DNA of 64,000 bases, from NCBI GenBank assembly GCA_013396755.1, contig VWZF01005684.1, positions 458,601-522,600 of the forward strand, given 5' to 3'. Source of the DNA: Sclerurus mexicanus. Lineage: Eukaryota; Chordata; Aves; Passeriformes; Furnariidae. The notes under the pieces are model-generated. The model saw only the letters and a list, made by a program, of their open reading frames with translations, searched no databases and was not told where the DNA came from. Positions 34,891-47,600 of the stretch are shown one piece after another; position 1 is the first letter of the stretch, and each line of letters opens with the position of its first letter. The position numbers were made by a program, and so were the translations under genes.

Positions 34891-37800
34891 GCATGTCACA
34901 ACTCATACATGGTTGGCACAGTTCTCATCATCCTGAGTTTGTCTTGCAGTTAAATTGACTGAAGGTGAGTTATAGTTCTGTTGTTTCCCCCACCTACTGA
35001 CCTCTCCAACCAGCCATTCTTAAATCCTTTTGCCCTGCACTTAGTTAAAAGTGGAAATGCAAGACAAAGGTTCAACACGAGAGCAAACATAGTTTTGATG
35101 TCAGACAAGTTGTTAACATGCTGCTGAAAGCTGTTGAACACATATTTTGACAACAGAACAGACACCTACAAGTGTTATTCTTTTCAAATTTTGCTGTGTT
35201 GTCTACATGGAAATTTAATACAATACATAGTAAATATGTAATATATTACAAAATATTTAACAAAAAAAATATGAAAAAGTAAATCTGTAATTTTTAGTCA
35301 CTGTCCCATTGGCAATCATTTTACCTAAAGAATTCCTAGCATTACTGCCATTCATTACTGCAGGGAAAGGTGGAGGGCACCATGGGACTATTATTTTCAA
35401 TCTCCTGTCTCAGCTGAAATTGTTCAGTGCAAAATATTTCTCCTATAAAACAACTCAACAATTTATGTCTGGTGCTGTTAACATTGTCTGCCAGTCTATT
35501 CTCATTTGTCTTGTGATTAGCCCCCGTTACAAATATTCTAATAGTACACTGCAAAGCTTTTTTTCCTGATTACATAAATACTCATCTTGTGTGACATTTT
35601 CTACTTAACATAAGATTTTTGAGTTTAAAATATGTATATTTGAAAAAACAACTTTCTTACCAAATCCTAGTTCTTGCATATTTTGAGTACTCATTGTATT
35701 CTTGTACCCAATACTATTTTAGCATGCATTTTTCTAGACCAAGGCAGAACTTACTACAGCTGCGGGAATGACATTTGCATAAATGACAGTTGCAGTCACT
35801 ATTTAAAAAAAAAAAAATAGGAGCAAAGAAAAATCCCATACTCACACCACATTTTTCCATAGTCAACAAGGCCATGTGATGACATGGTGAGAGGTTCTTG
35901 CAGGTAGTTCATCAGTAGGTGTTCCATTTTTATATTAAATGTTCACTTTACTGAAAGAACAACCTGGGTCCTGATTCCTCATGGGTGTGCTATCCAGTTC
36001 TTTATGGACTCTTTAACATCCTCATCATCATCATCATTTCAATAAACAGATTTCTCGAACTTCCCTAATGACTCTTCAGCATCTGTGCAGCACAGCAGAG
36101 AAAATCCTACTGTACAAATGGCTTAATACAGCATTCGGAAACCTCCCAAGCTGTGGGAAATTTAAATAAAGCATTTTGTTCTGCCACATATAACATCATA
36201 ATCAATTTGATAGAAAGAAGTTTGGTTCCCTATGCCAGCAGACAGATGAATAGGAGTAGGCAAAATAAAAATATTTTGAATGAAAAACTGAATTATCACT
36301 ATCAATTGAGAAAAAAAATTGATATTTTATGTAACTTCTGTTACTTCTTAGTACCCATTAATAATTTATTTTCTTTTTTTCTGATAGTTATTAACATCCC
36401 TATTCTTATTCAGAAACTAAAAACCTTGGTGGCAACGAGGCAAGAAACAGTTTAAGTTGCAAAATGCACTGTTTACAAAAGATTGTGCCATAACCGTAAG
36501 TTGGTAAGTACCGTCAGTTTCCTTTCATGTCAAGGTGATGGTAAGCATGTAGCAAGATTACATCTATAAATAATATAATACTATTGGAGGAAATGCCAGG
36601 AAAGGATCATAAGTTCTGAAAAAATATGCATGTGTATATATTTATTTTCATGTATATATTTATTTTCATATATATTCTGAACACAGGTGTATGTATGTCA
36701 GACAGTTCCTTTGTTAAGGAATCAAAGGATGGCCAATATCTTTCATCATCCTTTATAATAAGGAACTCTTGTCGCCATTAAGGGCTCCCAAAAACTTGTC
36801 CCATCTTAAGTTAAAAGTATGCTAAGAGGGATAAATAATGATGCCGAATAAATAATGATGGCGGATTACGTAAAAAATACTACTTTTAAATCTTATGTTT
36901 TAATAACATTTCACTATTCACTCTTTGGTAAAGTGCATTAAAAAATATACTCCTACTATCCTATGCTGAGAGTATGAGCCATATAATTAGATAATATGAA
37001 TCATCAGGGCTATGTCCATTGGCACTATGAAAGAATGCAACCCTTTGTGTTCATTATTTTAAAGAAAAAGTACTTTTACTACTGTGGTCAGTAAATGTCC
37101 ATCTCTTTATTTCAAGGTGAGTTGTGCCACGTTGTCAGCCTTGTTTACTTATGCTTCAATTAATTAAGCTGAAGAGGATGCAGAAAAAAAAATGACTGTA
37201 TGCTATTCATGAAATAAAGACCTAGTCCAGTTCTCTCCAGGATAAAAATATGCTTTAAAGACATCTGCCAACTCAGAAATACATTGATTTGCTAGTCACT
37301 GCTTGTTAGAGCCACCACTGAGAAATAAACAACAAAACTTGGAAAAGTGAATCCTTCTGAAAACCAAATTTTGCAAAGCTTATTGTATACAGATGCTGTT
37401 TTATTCCAGCAAATGTGTGCCAGATACGCACAGCTGTCTTTCTGTCACTTTTGATCCACCTCAGTATGTCTCCTCTGCTAGTTTTATCTGTACTTTGTGG
37501 AAGGTGCTAGAAGGGAAAAAGTTCATTTCTCATTTCGAAACTTTCACTTCTCGAGTATCCATCTCCCTCATATTTCTGTGGGGCTTTTATGTCTCTAAAT
37601 GGAAGCCACATATGGATGAGAAGGTGTTCAAAAATCGATTGAATATAAAAGCTCGCATCTGACTTGCCAATGACATTAAATAAAAGCCTAAAACAATAAT
37701 AAGGTGGAGGTGCTAGTTCCTCCTCTAAAAAAAGCCAAACACTGATACTTTTCACTTAACTGCCTGAAGCTTATGATTTAGAGGTTTGTTTTCTCCACTG

Positions 37801-38159
37801 ATAGCCCCAAGCTGTGGCCAGTTTCTCTACAGACAAAAGGATAAGAGAGATGGTGACAAACACACACCCCTTTTATGAATCAGAGAAACAGTGCTCTTCT
37901 TGTTCCCTAGGCACCAGCCAGTTGAAACCTGAGCCATGGTTTTACAGCTTAGCACTTACCAGCTGGCTTTCACGTGAAAGGCTTTTAAAATATATACATA
38001 TGTACACGCACACACATGCACAGAGTAAGATATTTTTGATTCTGATGATAGTTACAGAAATATAGAAAAAATGAGCTCTAAATCTTGTTTCTTGTTGCAA
38101 CTGAGGCTCTTTGTATCTTCTTCAGTGCACCTTGGACAGGAGGAACAGATTGTGCTTCT
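34891..38159. other. Presumed intergenic DNA, nothing recognised
   Basis: AT-rich, with short simple repeats only: an (ATC)n run near 36019-36040, a poly(A) run near 35805, and a perfect 18-base tandem duplication of TGTATATATTTATTTTCA at 36633-36668. No gene recognised. Confidence 0.5.
36633..36668. repeat. Perfect 18-bp tandem duplication
   Basis: Two adjacent identical copies of TGTATATATTTATTTTCA in AT-rich DNA. Probably a replication-slippage product. Confidence 0.9.
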
Positions 38160-38290
38160 CCTCTTTTCATCAATCTTTTATGTATTTGAAGGCTAATGTC
38201 ATATCCCCCTTCAGATGTTTCTTCTTTAGGATAAATTACTCCAGGTTGTTCAACTTTTCCTCATAGCTGATATTTCCAAGTAGCCCAGGC
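38160..38290 (-). mobile_element. Old CR1 LINE remnant
   Basis: The plus strand shows TTTTATGTATTTGAAGGCTA, then ATGTCATATCCCCCTTCAG and TTCAACTTTTCCTCATAGCT. In reverse these correspond to the CR1 ORF2 region ending ...YEERLRELGLFSLEKRRLRGDM..., where younger copies read CTTGTAGGCCCCCTT and AACTCTCTCAGCC. It is diverged and without open frames. Weaker similarity may continue to about 38470. Confidence 0.55.
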
Positions 38291-41200
38291 TCAATATTTT
38301 GCTTTTGCTATTACTTGGAGCATGTTGATAGAGCAGAAGGTTTATTTATATATCTTGGCATGGCATTTCCATGTTTTATCATCTCAGTGAGGTGTTTGCC
38401 TTTTTTTGCAAGAACCTGGCATTGCTTCCTAACCATTTCACCCTATTTGCTGCCCCCCAGCCAGTCCAGTTCTACACTTGGTAGAGTGGATTAATTCTTT
38501 AAGTACCTCAACAATTCATCCCAGATTGAAACAGGGGAGTCTGATGCATCGAGTTTACTCTTCTTTGTGAATTTATTTGGGCAAAAGAATACAACAGAGT
38601 TTCTCTAAATTTGCAGGTATTTGTATCTGAACTAATTGTCCAGTATTCATTTGTAGGTAGTGGCAATAAAAGGAAAAAGGCAATTCTGCGGTACAATTCA
38701 TCTTGCTCTGCTAGACATTATCTCAAGTAGGTCAAATGAATCACCCACTATATGATTCAAAAGGCAGGAATGTGAACAAGGAAAACTGGGAAACAAAGGA
38801 AAACAGGTTTATCGGGACAGATGAAGAAAAAATAAGAAAAAAGTGTTAAGGAGAAGATGGTGGGAAAAAGTGGATATAAATTGTGAAAGCTTCACTGGTC
38901 TTTTAGAAATAGCTGCTAAGATCATGGCAACAGCTGGTGTATGTGAGTACCGAGTGGAGAAAATACAAAGCTACAAAACATGTAATAACAGATTCTATAT
39001 GTATTGAAAACTTCTCAGCTAAGCAATCTAACTACTCACATGGAGAATTTTCAACAGCAGTTGAGAAGTGGTACTTTCTGTTAAAGAGCATACCATGTCT
39101 ACTGGAAGAGGAAGCTGGTTTGGTATGGAAGATGCAGTAAAAAGAAGTGAAGAATGGATGCATGTAGAAAGCAAAATTTTTCTTTTTCTGTGTTAGATAC
39201 CGATGTGTGAGAAAGAGAGAAAAATGGAGATTGGAGGGGAAAGTGGAGGGATTCAACTGGAAAGGTACCAGAATAAAAGGAAAAGAAAAGCAAAGAGGAA
39301 GAGAGGTGTGTAGGGGGAAAGGCAAACAGTTGGGGCTGAATTCTATGTTAAAGAAAAGCCAGTCAAATAAGGCTGGATTATTTTTATCTACCTTTGGGAA
39401 AAAACATACTGGAGAAGCATTATATGTAATTACACTGAAAATATGCTTTTGCAAGTCACTGTTATTCTTTATGTTAAAAAAAACCCCACCAAGTAAATGT
39501 ATTACAGGAACACTTTTGTACTTACTCATCTTGAAATGTCACAGAACAACATTTTACATTATGATGTATCTTTTGCAAGATGTCTTAAGCAAATGTTTCT
39601 TACTCAGACTAGTCCTTAACTAGATTAAAACAGTAGAAAAATACATGAAACCATTGTAAAAATTGTTTCCAGTTCTTTGCATTCATTATTTTAAACACCT
39701 TACCTGGAGGTTTTCTTTAATTCATCTCATGCACACAAGAAATTGGCCCAAGAAAAGAAACATTCCTGGATAATGGGAAGCAACATGTGTGTGTTTCTAA
39801 AAACAGAGAAACTCTTTGAACATCTTCCAAAAAATCCGAGTATATGCACATATTCTTCCAGCTAAAATGAGAGCTAATGCTTACTGTCTTCTTACACATT
39901 GCTTTATTTTATCTTATGTAGTTTTGCAACTACTGCTTATATCCTGCAGTTGATCCATTAAGAATAGTTTTGTCTCAGTGCTCTTTGTCCCTCCCCCCGT
40001 CCTTGGTGGATCTTAAGGAGAAATTGTGTCTAAGGGGAGAGGAAATAAATCCTGTCAGATGGGAAAAGGGCACCACTCATAACATATCTTAATCCTACCA
40101 TCTTCTACCCTGCCTTCTGGTTCAGCCTGTGAAGGTGAAAAGGAACGAGAGCAGTACTTTTCACCCTGCTCCCCACTCTTGGTATTGCTCACATTTGAAG
40201 AAGCTTGAAGGAATCGCTTAAAGAACAAGACAAGAATTAAAAAAAAAAAAAAAAAAAACCCACACCAAAACAAATCAAACCAAACCAAACCAAACAAAAA
40301 AAAATCCCACAAAACTAGAAAGCAACTACTCTGTGCTTTTTCCTTTGGTTCTGCAGTCTTTTCCCACCCAAAGTCTCACAGTCAGTGAATGTGAATGACT
40401 CTTGGAAACAAAATTAATGCCAAGTGTTACCTTCTGACAATAAGTTGTGCATCCTTTCTCGTATCAAATGATTTAAATTGTCCTCATATTAAGTGGTCAA
40501 ATGTAACATTGGGGCACAGTTTAAGGAAAGAAATTTTGTGAAATCTGAAGTAACTACTTCTCAGAACCAAGCTCAGAAATATCCAAATAAAGGGGAGTTC
40601 CTTCTTCCTAAATAAGGCATGAAATGGAACAAGAACCAAATTTAGCAGTTCTACTAAGAAAGGACAGTAACGGACCAGATAATGACACCTATGCTCACAT
40701 GACTTCAAAACTTAATCTTGTGGTCAAAATCAGTGTCTCACCACAGGACACTTAGGATGTAAATATTCCTTATAAACATTTTAAAGAATCAAGAAGGTAG
40801 TGAAACATTATTAGGAAGCTAAATGAATCATTCATGGAACAGAAAGCTTTAGAAACGGTACAGAGTCTGCTTTTCTCTTCATGCCAGTTATTATTTTAGC
40901 CAGAGATGTCTTACAAATGAGAAAGACAGCCAAAGGCCAGAAATGGCTCCATTTTACTTCCTCATTTTTACCTAGTCATTTTAGCCACATTTTTATAGCT
41001 TCAAGAACTGGCAGTGCTTAAAAAGTGATGTAATGGAAAGAAACATGGTACATGTGATGCACATTAACAGTTATGGATGGAAATTAGGGAGGTACTGAGG
41101 AAACATGAGAGGGAATTTGGAGGGTGAATGAGCAGCATTTCACAAACAAATTAAGTCAGTGATGTCAAAAAGGTCAACCATATGTGTTTTTGTTTATTGT

Positions 41201-42229
41201 AGGGCAAGGATCTTAATATTTTATTTAAAAAGTAATTTATAGAATATGCCAGAATAAGAATTAAAGATAACTTGTACCATGTGTGAAACCAGTCTCTCCT
41301 TGAAAACTGCAGTAGATCTGCAAGACATATAGGATATCTCTTTTGTTGTCTTCAATGGCAGGCTCAACTTGAACCTAATCTGGTATAGAGAAATAAACCT
41401 AAGCCTACAAAGTCATCCGTCTTATTAGCTGAGTTCTGTATGATGAGTTGCTTTGCATTTTGATTTTCAGAAACACCCACATATCCATTTCTCCTCTAAG
41501 CAGACGATGAGAGAATAAATGGGCCATGCGTCATTGGAGGGGTCAACATAGTTGTGTTCTAATGTCCTGAGATAAATCACCGTATAAAGCAGATGCTCCT
41601 CACAGAGAACTTTCTGTCAGTTTTCCTAGTTAGAAGAGGTGCAACAGACACTGCAGGCTTTCAGATGGTCTCACAAGGGAAAAACCAGTCTCTGATGATA
41701 TTCAGTCACAATCTAATTTACTATTTTGTTTATTACAAATAATTTATTTTTTTGATTTACTTGGATGAACTCAGAAATGTAATTCAAGGCAATATGGTTT
41801 TATATGTTTACTCCACGTGTGAGTGAATCCTCATGTACTCATTCAGAAAAAAAAAAAAAGATATAAGATGGTGTATGAGCACATACATAATTTATGTACA
41901 ATTTCTGTTTAGGAGAGGAATCCTTTAGAAAATCTAGTGTCCTTCTAACATTGGTAGACAACTCTCACACTTTCTAGTGTTTTGGACTTAGCCTAGAACA
42001 GAAATATCTATCATTGCTGTTAACATGGGAATTGACTGACAGGGAGCATTGCTAAGATGAAAAAAAAAGAAGCAGGCAGGTGTGCTAGAAAGAATGAAAC
42101 ACAAGGAACACTTCTGTATGTGGTGTTTGGTGCATAGCTAAAGTAGTTACTTGAAAATGCCTTCAGAGGTGAATTGTAAATTGTAAAAAGCAGCTGTTAA
42201 GACTAATATCACCTACATTGTAAGAGAGT
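38291..42229. other. Presumed intergenic DNA, nothing recognised
   Basis: About 3.9 kb without recognised genes. The longest open frame (minus strand, 39032-39529, 165 codons) is Phe/Leu/Ser-rich from a T-rich strand and shows no domain. It contains the A-rich tract at 40232-40312. Confidence 0.5.
40232..40312. repeat. A-rich tract with CCAAA pentamers
   Basis: A run of about 20 A's followed by CACACCAAAACAAATCAAAC and a short (CAAAC)n array, then more A. Similar in texture to 11867-11990. It could be the aged poly(A)-like tail of an insertion, but no element body is recognisable next to it. Confidence 0.85.
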
Positions 42230-42454
42230 TTGTTTATATTAGATATTAGGAAGAAATTCTTCAGTGGGAGGGTGGTGAGACACTGGAATAGATTGCTCAG
42301 AGAAGTTGTGGATGTCCCATCCCTGGAAGTGTTCAAGGACAGGGTGGTGGGGCTTTGAGCAACCTAACCTAGCAGAAGGTGACTCTGCCCTTGACAGAGA
42401 GCTTGGAACTAGATGATCTTTAAGGTCCCTTCCAACTCAAAGCATTCTATGATT
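42230..42454 (+). mobile_element. CR1 LINE 3' end
   Basis: Plus strand: TTAGATATTAGGAAGAAATT, then GGGTGGTGAGACACTGGAAT, TGTCCCATCCCTGGAAGTGT, a 3' UTR block GAACTAGATGATCTTTAAGG, and the terminal CATTCTATGATT. This is the C-terminal part of CR1 ORF2 plus the complete 3' end, 5'-truncated to about 225 bases. It is among the less diverged copies here. Confidence 0.93.
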
Positions 42455-43954
42455 AGCAATAAGAACTGAAAAGTAGGACAGCTCACTGTTACACAGTTTT
42501 TGGAAGACCTGATCTCAGGATAATTTAGTTAAATTGAGTTTCATTAGTGAACGTGTTACTGAGATATATTGTGACTTAAGACTCAATCCTATGTTTTCAC
42601 TGATTTGAGATTTTGACTTACTGTTCCTTTATGGTTCTGCCAAAGCAGTTGGGTAAACCATGTAAGCTCATAGTATGTCCTTGTTGAAGCAAAGAATTAG
42701 CAACCAGAATATTTTACCTTCACAGCAAATCATACTGTCTGTTTCTTCATCTTGTCATATCAAATGTTTTGGAAGCTAAACAACTCTCAGTGTAATTATG
42801 TAATTATACATACTGATATCTGTGTTTTGGCCCCAAAGTGAAGCATGTGCTCGTTAATTTGAAGTTTCCATGCCAGTCATATTTTTTAATATATTTTTCC
42901 TGTTTGTAAGTACTTTCAGAAGCACTTAATCTCTAGGTCGGGTCCTGACATTGTTATTTGTTAACTTTTCCCAGTTTCATTATTGTTTGTTTGGGTTTGT
43001 TTTTTTTTTAAATACAAGTGCTAAACAATAATATCCAAGGACTCCATCTCCATATCCTTGTTTCTGTTGCTTTTCCTCTTTTGCAAGGCTCTTTAATAGA
43101 TTCCAGTCAGGCAGTAATGTGGGGGTATGAGCTTGTAATTTCTGCAAGTTAAATCTCTGTTCCACCCATTTTCACTTTCTGGTCAAATACACAATTTTCC
43201 CCCAGTAATAAAATTTGTTCAAGGCCTGACCATAATATCAGTTATTCCCTTCAGGTAGAAAAAGTTTGATGAAAGAGAAGAGCATGACTGCCAGCTTTCC
43301 TTCATCCCCAGTTTCACCTGCCCACTGGTGTGGAGAGCTGGCAGCAGCTCTTTCACTGATTTTCCTCTGTGCCATAAACCTGCTATCAGGACGTCCAGTT
43401 TGAAATTGAAAAGATAGCACCAGTCCTTTCTAGAAACAATCTAATATACCAAACAGGAACTGACAAGCTGGATTCCAGTTTCGACAACTTTTCTGATATT
43501 GACCAGTTACTTAAACTTTTTACCAAACCTGAACATATTTTGCAGCAAAAAAAATAAACATTGAAGCCCTTGTTTCCTTGAGAATAAAATAAGTTTTATA
43601 CCAAGGTTACAAGAATCATTTAGATTAAACAGACACATCATATCAGACCAATGTTCAGTTTAATCCAGGAGATGCTGATAAAAGCCAATGGTGTATTGCT
43701 AGCCAAGAATGCAAATACAGGACAAATAAAGTGGAATTTAACAGCTTCTTCCATAATACTGTTCAAACACCATTCAAACCATGTGAACTTTTAGCACCCA
43801 CAGTGTTCTGTATCAGAGAATTCCACACTTTAATTTTGTGTTACAAAAACAACAATCTCTTGTCATCTGCTTTGCACTTACCAGTTGGTAGTTTTCACTC
43901 CTAGGTCTTGTAGAGAAAAAAAGAGGAGAAGCAGTTCCCCTTCTATCCTCTTAA
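42455..43954. other. Presumed intergenic DNA, nothing recognised
   Basis: Ordinary AT-rich sequence with no recognised genes or repeat families. Confidence 0.5.
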
Positions 43955-44610
43955 TGGCACTCATGATTTAGATGTCTGTTGTGTACACCCTCAGCTGTCT
44001 CTCCAGTCTGCTCTATGGTTCCTCTGTAGCTCAGAAACCATCCCAGAGTTTCAATTGTCCTTGTTGCCCTTGTATGAGCCTCTTTCAGTTCTATCATTTT
44101 ATTTTTGAGATGGAGCAACTAGGAGTACACAGCATGTTCGAGCTCTACATGCCTCAGGGATTCATCTCCATCAGGTGGTGGCAAAGTAATGTTAGTCTTC
44201 TATCCTGTTTTATATTGCTTTCCACAAAATCTCTAACATTCAATTTCTTGTCTTTTTTTTTTTTTGTCTTCTACTGAATGACTGTGCTACCTCCATGTTT
44301 TTACAGAGCAGTTCCTCAAATCCCCAAGATCTGTTTCTGGGTAGTAATGGTCAGCTCATGGTACATGGAAAGTTAGGATTTTTGTCCCATGTACATTATT
44401 TCACATACATCTATGGTAATTAGCACCTCCAATTGTCTAGTAATCCAGTACTGTGAGATACTTCTGCATCTCTTTTACAGCTAACTTTCCATTTCTTTGC
44501 CATTATTATTATCAGCAACTGTCTCCAAAGTGTGCCTTTTTCTAAATCATTTATAAGTAAGTTGAACAGCATAAACCACAGCTCAGTTGCAACTGAGTTC
44601 ATCCTGAAGT
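43955..44610 (-). mobile_element. Very old CR1-type LINE fossil
   Basis: Same ancient family as 13190-14180. The plus strand retains, in order, TTGTCCTTGTTGCCCTTGTA (44055), TTTTTGAGATGGAGCAACTA (44103), GTACACAGCATGTTCGAGCT, an AAATCTCTAACATTCAATTT block, CCAAGATCTGTTTCTGGGTA (44323), ATGTACATTATTTCACATAC, TCCAGTACTGTGAGATACTT (44446) and AATCATTTATAAGTAAGTTG. Read on the minus strand these are successive segments of the CR1 reverse transcriptase and C-terminal region; one short frame still reads LLINDLEKG. No frame is open throughout. Extreme divergence implies insertion long before the bird radiation. Confidence 0.65.
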
Positions 44611-47600
44611 CATCAAGCATTCCACAGAAAGCATGAAATTATATAGTCTGTCTTTGTTTATCCTTCTTCTTACTGTGCATGTATTAGTTCTAACTTTAGG
44701 AGTCAGGTTGTCAAGTGGTGTGTAAGCTGACCTTGGGAAGCCCAATCTTCATTCTTTTGTGACTACAGGCATCACACTTCAGCCTGGGAGCGAAAAAGAC
44801 AAAGACACCTACAATGAAGCAAGAAACAAAGCTTAGAAACCAGCATGGGAGTTAGAGAGCAAGAGGTAATGACTTAGAGGGATGGGAGACTGAAATAGAG
44901 GAAAACCTGAACACAGCCTGGAACTGCATGGATCATCAGAGAGAGCTTCAGTACCAGAAAATGACAAAGTCAGGAATCAAAAACAAGATGAAAACAAATA
45001 AAGAGCTAGAGATTCTTCAGAAAGATACTCTGTACCAAGTGACAGAAGGCAAAATCACCCTCCAGAAGTAGAAGAAAATACAGTTAAGGAAAGGAAGGAT
45101 TTATTTGAAAGACAACCATCCCCAGTCTTGGCAGTCAAAACTATAAAGAATGCAATTTTTTTTTCCAAATAAGACAACATGAGAGAGAAGTAGCATCAAA
45201 AATCATCAGTTCTTCTATTTGTCATTATAGGCTAAGACAGAAATCTCACATCTGCTGACAGTGACTTTGATAGAAACTACAGAACAAATGCATGTGTAGC
45301 TTAGCAGTGCTGTAAGGGCTGAGAAAATAATCTGCAGGTAAACAGCCTGTAAAAGAAAATGGTTACAATCTTCCCTAAATGGCCTCCAAAGGGAATTGTC
45401 CATGCTGCATGCGTTATAGACAGAACTTGTTAGGTGACAACTTTCTCAGAAGACCCAATGGATAATTGACACTGTCAAAAAAACCCTGTTGCCACAGTTC
45501 TAAAAACAGCAGTTGTTGACAAAGCACTGAAATCTGTGCATCTGGCAAAACCTCCCTCTGACCTGTAAAATTGCTTGTTCAAACATCATGCTTGTGAGAA
45601 ACAGTCGAGGGCTGATTTTAAAAGTCTTATTCAGATTACAGGGCTGTCTCCAAACTGGAAATGAGAAAGTAATTTCAAGAGACAGTAAAGTCCAAGTTAG
45701 TGCATATTTCACATTCTCTTTTTTGTTTCTTGTTAGCTGAATTGATATTTCTTGGCTGGTATTTTTATCTGATTAATTACCAATGAGCACTAGAGTGATA
45801 ACTGTGAAACCTTTGCATCGCTCAGTGTACAGAGAGAGTAGTACCAGAAAAAAAAAAAGAAAAAAACAAGATTTCTAATTATGAGCTGCCAAATTCCTTT
45901 AGCCTTGTTACAGAAGATCCACTCAGAATGACAAATTAATTCATTTTCCTTGCCAATCTAGTCATTGTGATATTCACTGAGACTGTCAATAAATGCCAAT
46001 TGTGATGCTGAAAATTGTGATGTTTTATGAGACATTTGGCTTGCTTGCTGGTGACAAGGGATAGGAAGTAGGTTTGACAAATTCACCTGGAATTTGTGCC
46101 CTACAGAACTGGTAAAATCTTATGCTCAAGGAAGACTTTCAAGCCTGAATGGTGAAAAATTATCATCAAAAATATATCTTAAAAATAGAAACTAACTGTC
46201 CAAAATACAAAACAATGTCTTCTAGAGGTAAGAACTATCAGGATAAAATTATAAAACCACTGACAAAAAATATGCTATACTAAATTTTGCAAAGAAAGTT
46301 AGAAAACAAAATTCTTTACTGCATGAATTTTAAAAAAACAGTCAGCAAAAAAGCAGACAATAAGAAGAAGGGGAATAGGAATGATGTGACAATGAGATGG
46401 AGATTAAAGATAGCTAAGATATGGTCCCCAAACTAAATCAATAGTCTACATTAGTTTCTCAAAAATTATGAAGATGAACAATACAGGGGGATCTTGAATG
46501 AGAATGGGGCTTGTAAAAATAGAAATTAATTCATCTTAAGTGGAAGAAAAACTGTAAAATTTAAATGAGGGCAAGAGTGAGGATTAAAAAATAATTGCTT
46601 GATGATCTCCATCCTAATATTCCAATAAAATTAATACTCACAATGGCATTTACAGTGTCACAGTGAGTTTGGCATAATACTATCTGATTGAATTGCAATG
46701 TATGCACCATATGCAATGTCCATGTTTGAGGATGAAGGGGAAAATAGTGCTCAGACAAGTCTGTGTCTTGTCATACATTATATCATTATACACTAGACAT
46801 TAGAACAGACTTTGAAGAATAAGAAATCAATAAAATGGAAATAAATAGAAAAGGCAATAGAGTGTAATATGGATTTAGCACATGTAAACTGTATCACGCA
46901 AACACATAGTCTTTAATCAGAGACATAATTATTTTAAAAAAGAGAATGGGAATGAAATGCATCACGGTTACTCAAATTGCTATAAAGTGATTGGTATAGC
47001 TCAAGATGGGAAATTATTACTTAATAGAAAAAAGAGAATGATGACCAGAAAAACTATAAATGGAGAAAAGTAGGTAAAAGGAAGACATCAATGAATAGTA
47101 CTGAAAGAGGATGTATATAGATAAAGTGAGGATTAATGTAAGACTTTCTTGTAAGACTTGTTCTAGGATACTTTTCTATTTATTCAGCATTTTCATTAAT
47201 TGTCTTGTCACAGGAAGCAGAAGTGAGCTAATTAGATGTACTGATGACAAAATGTGGGGAAGAACTGTCAATGAAGAGAAGAATAGGGATTTTCTGTAGG
47301 AAGTATTTTAATATAATCAGATGAAACTCTATAGTGGAGAGTCACACTGAGTCACTTAATCACTAAGGTGACTTAAGTCACACTTAAGTCACTTAATCAT
47401 TTCTACTAGGACCTGAATGTTTATAGAGAAGTGAGAAGAACTGTCTAGGTGTATGAGGCAATCACAGTGATCTCCTTGGGAATGTGAGGCAGCTGTATAA
47501 AAGTGAAATGCAATCACTGGATGTTTTGGTACTAATGCTATTGATAAAGGCAATGGGAAGCAAATATTTGTCAAAGCAGAGATGTTTCAGACAAAAGTGA

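Noticed and set aside
39032..39529. 165-codon minus-strand open frame
   Set aside because: Phe/Ser/Leu-rich translation of a T-rich strand; no family, no borders.
44765..44805. Alu-like words (CTTCAGCCTGGGAGCGAAAAAG)
   Set aside because: Only about 20 bases resemble Alu, with no left/right monomer or box sequences, and Alu does not occur in birds; coincidence.
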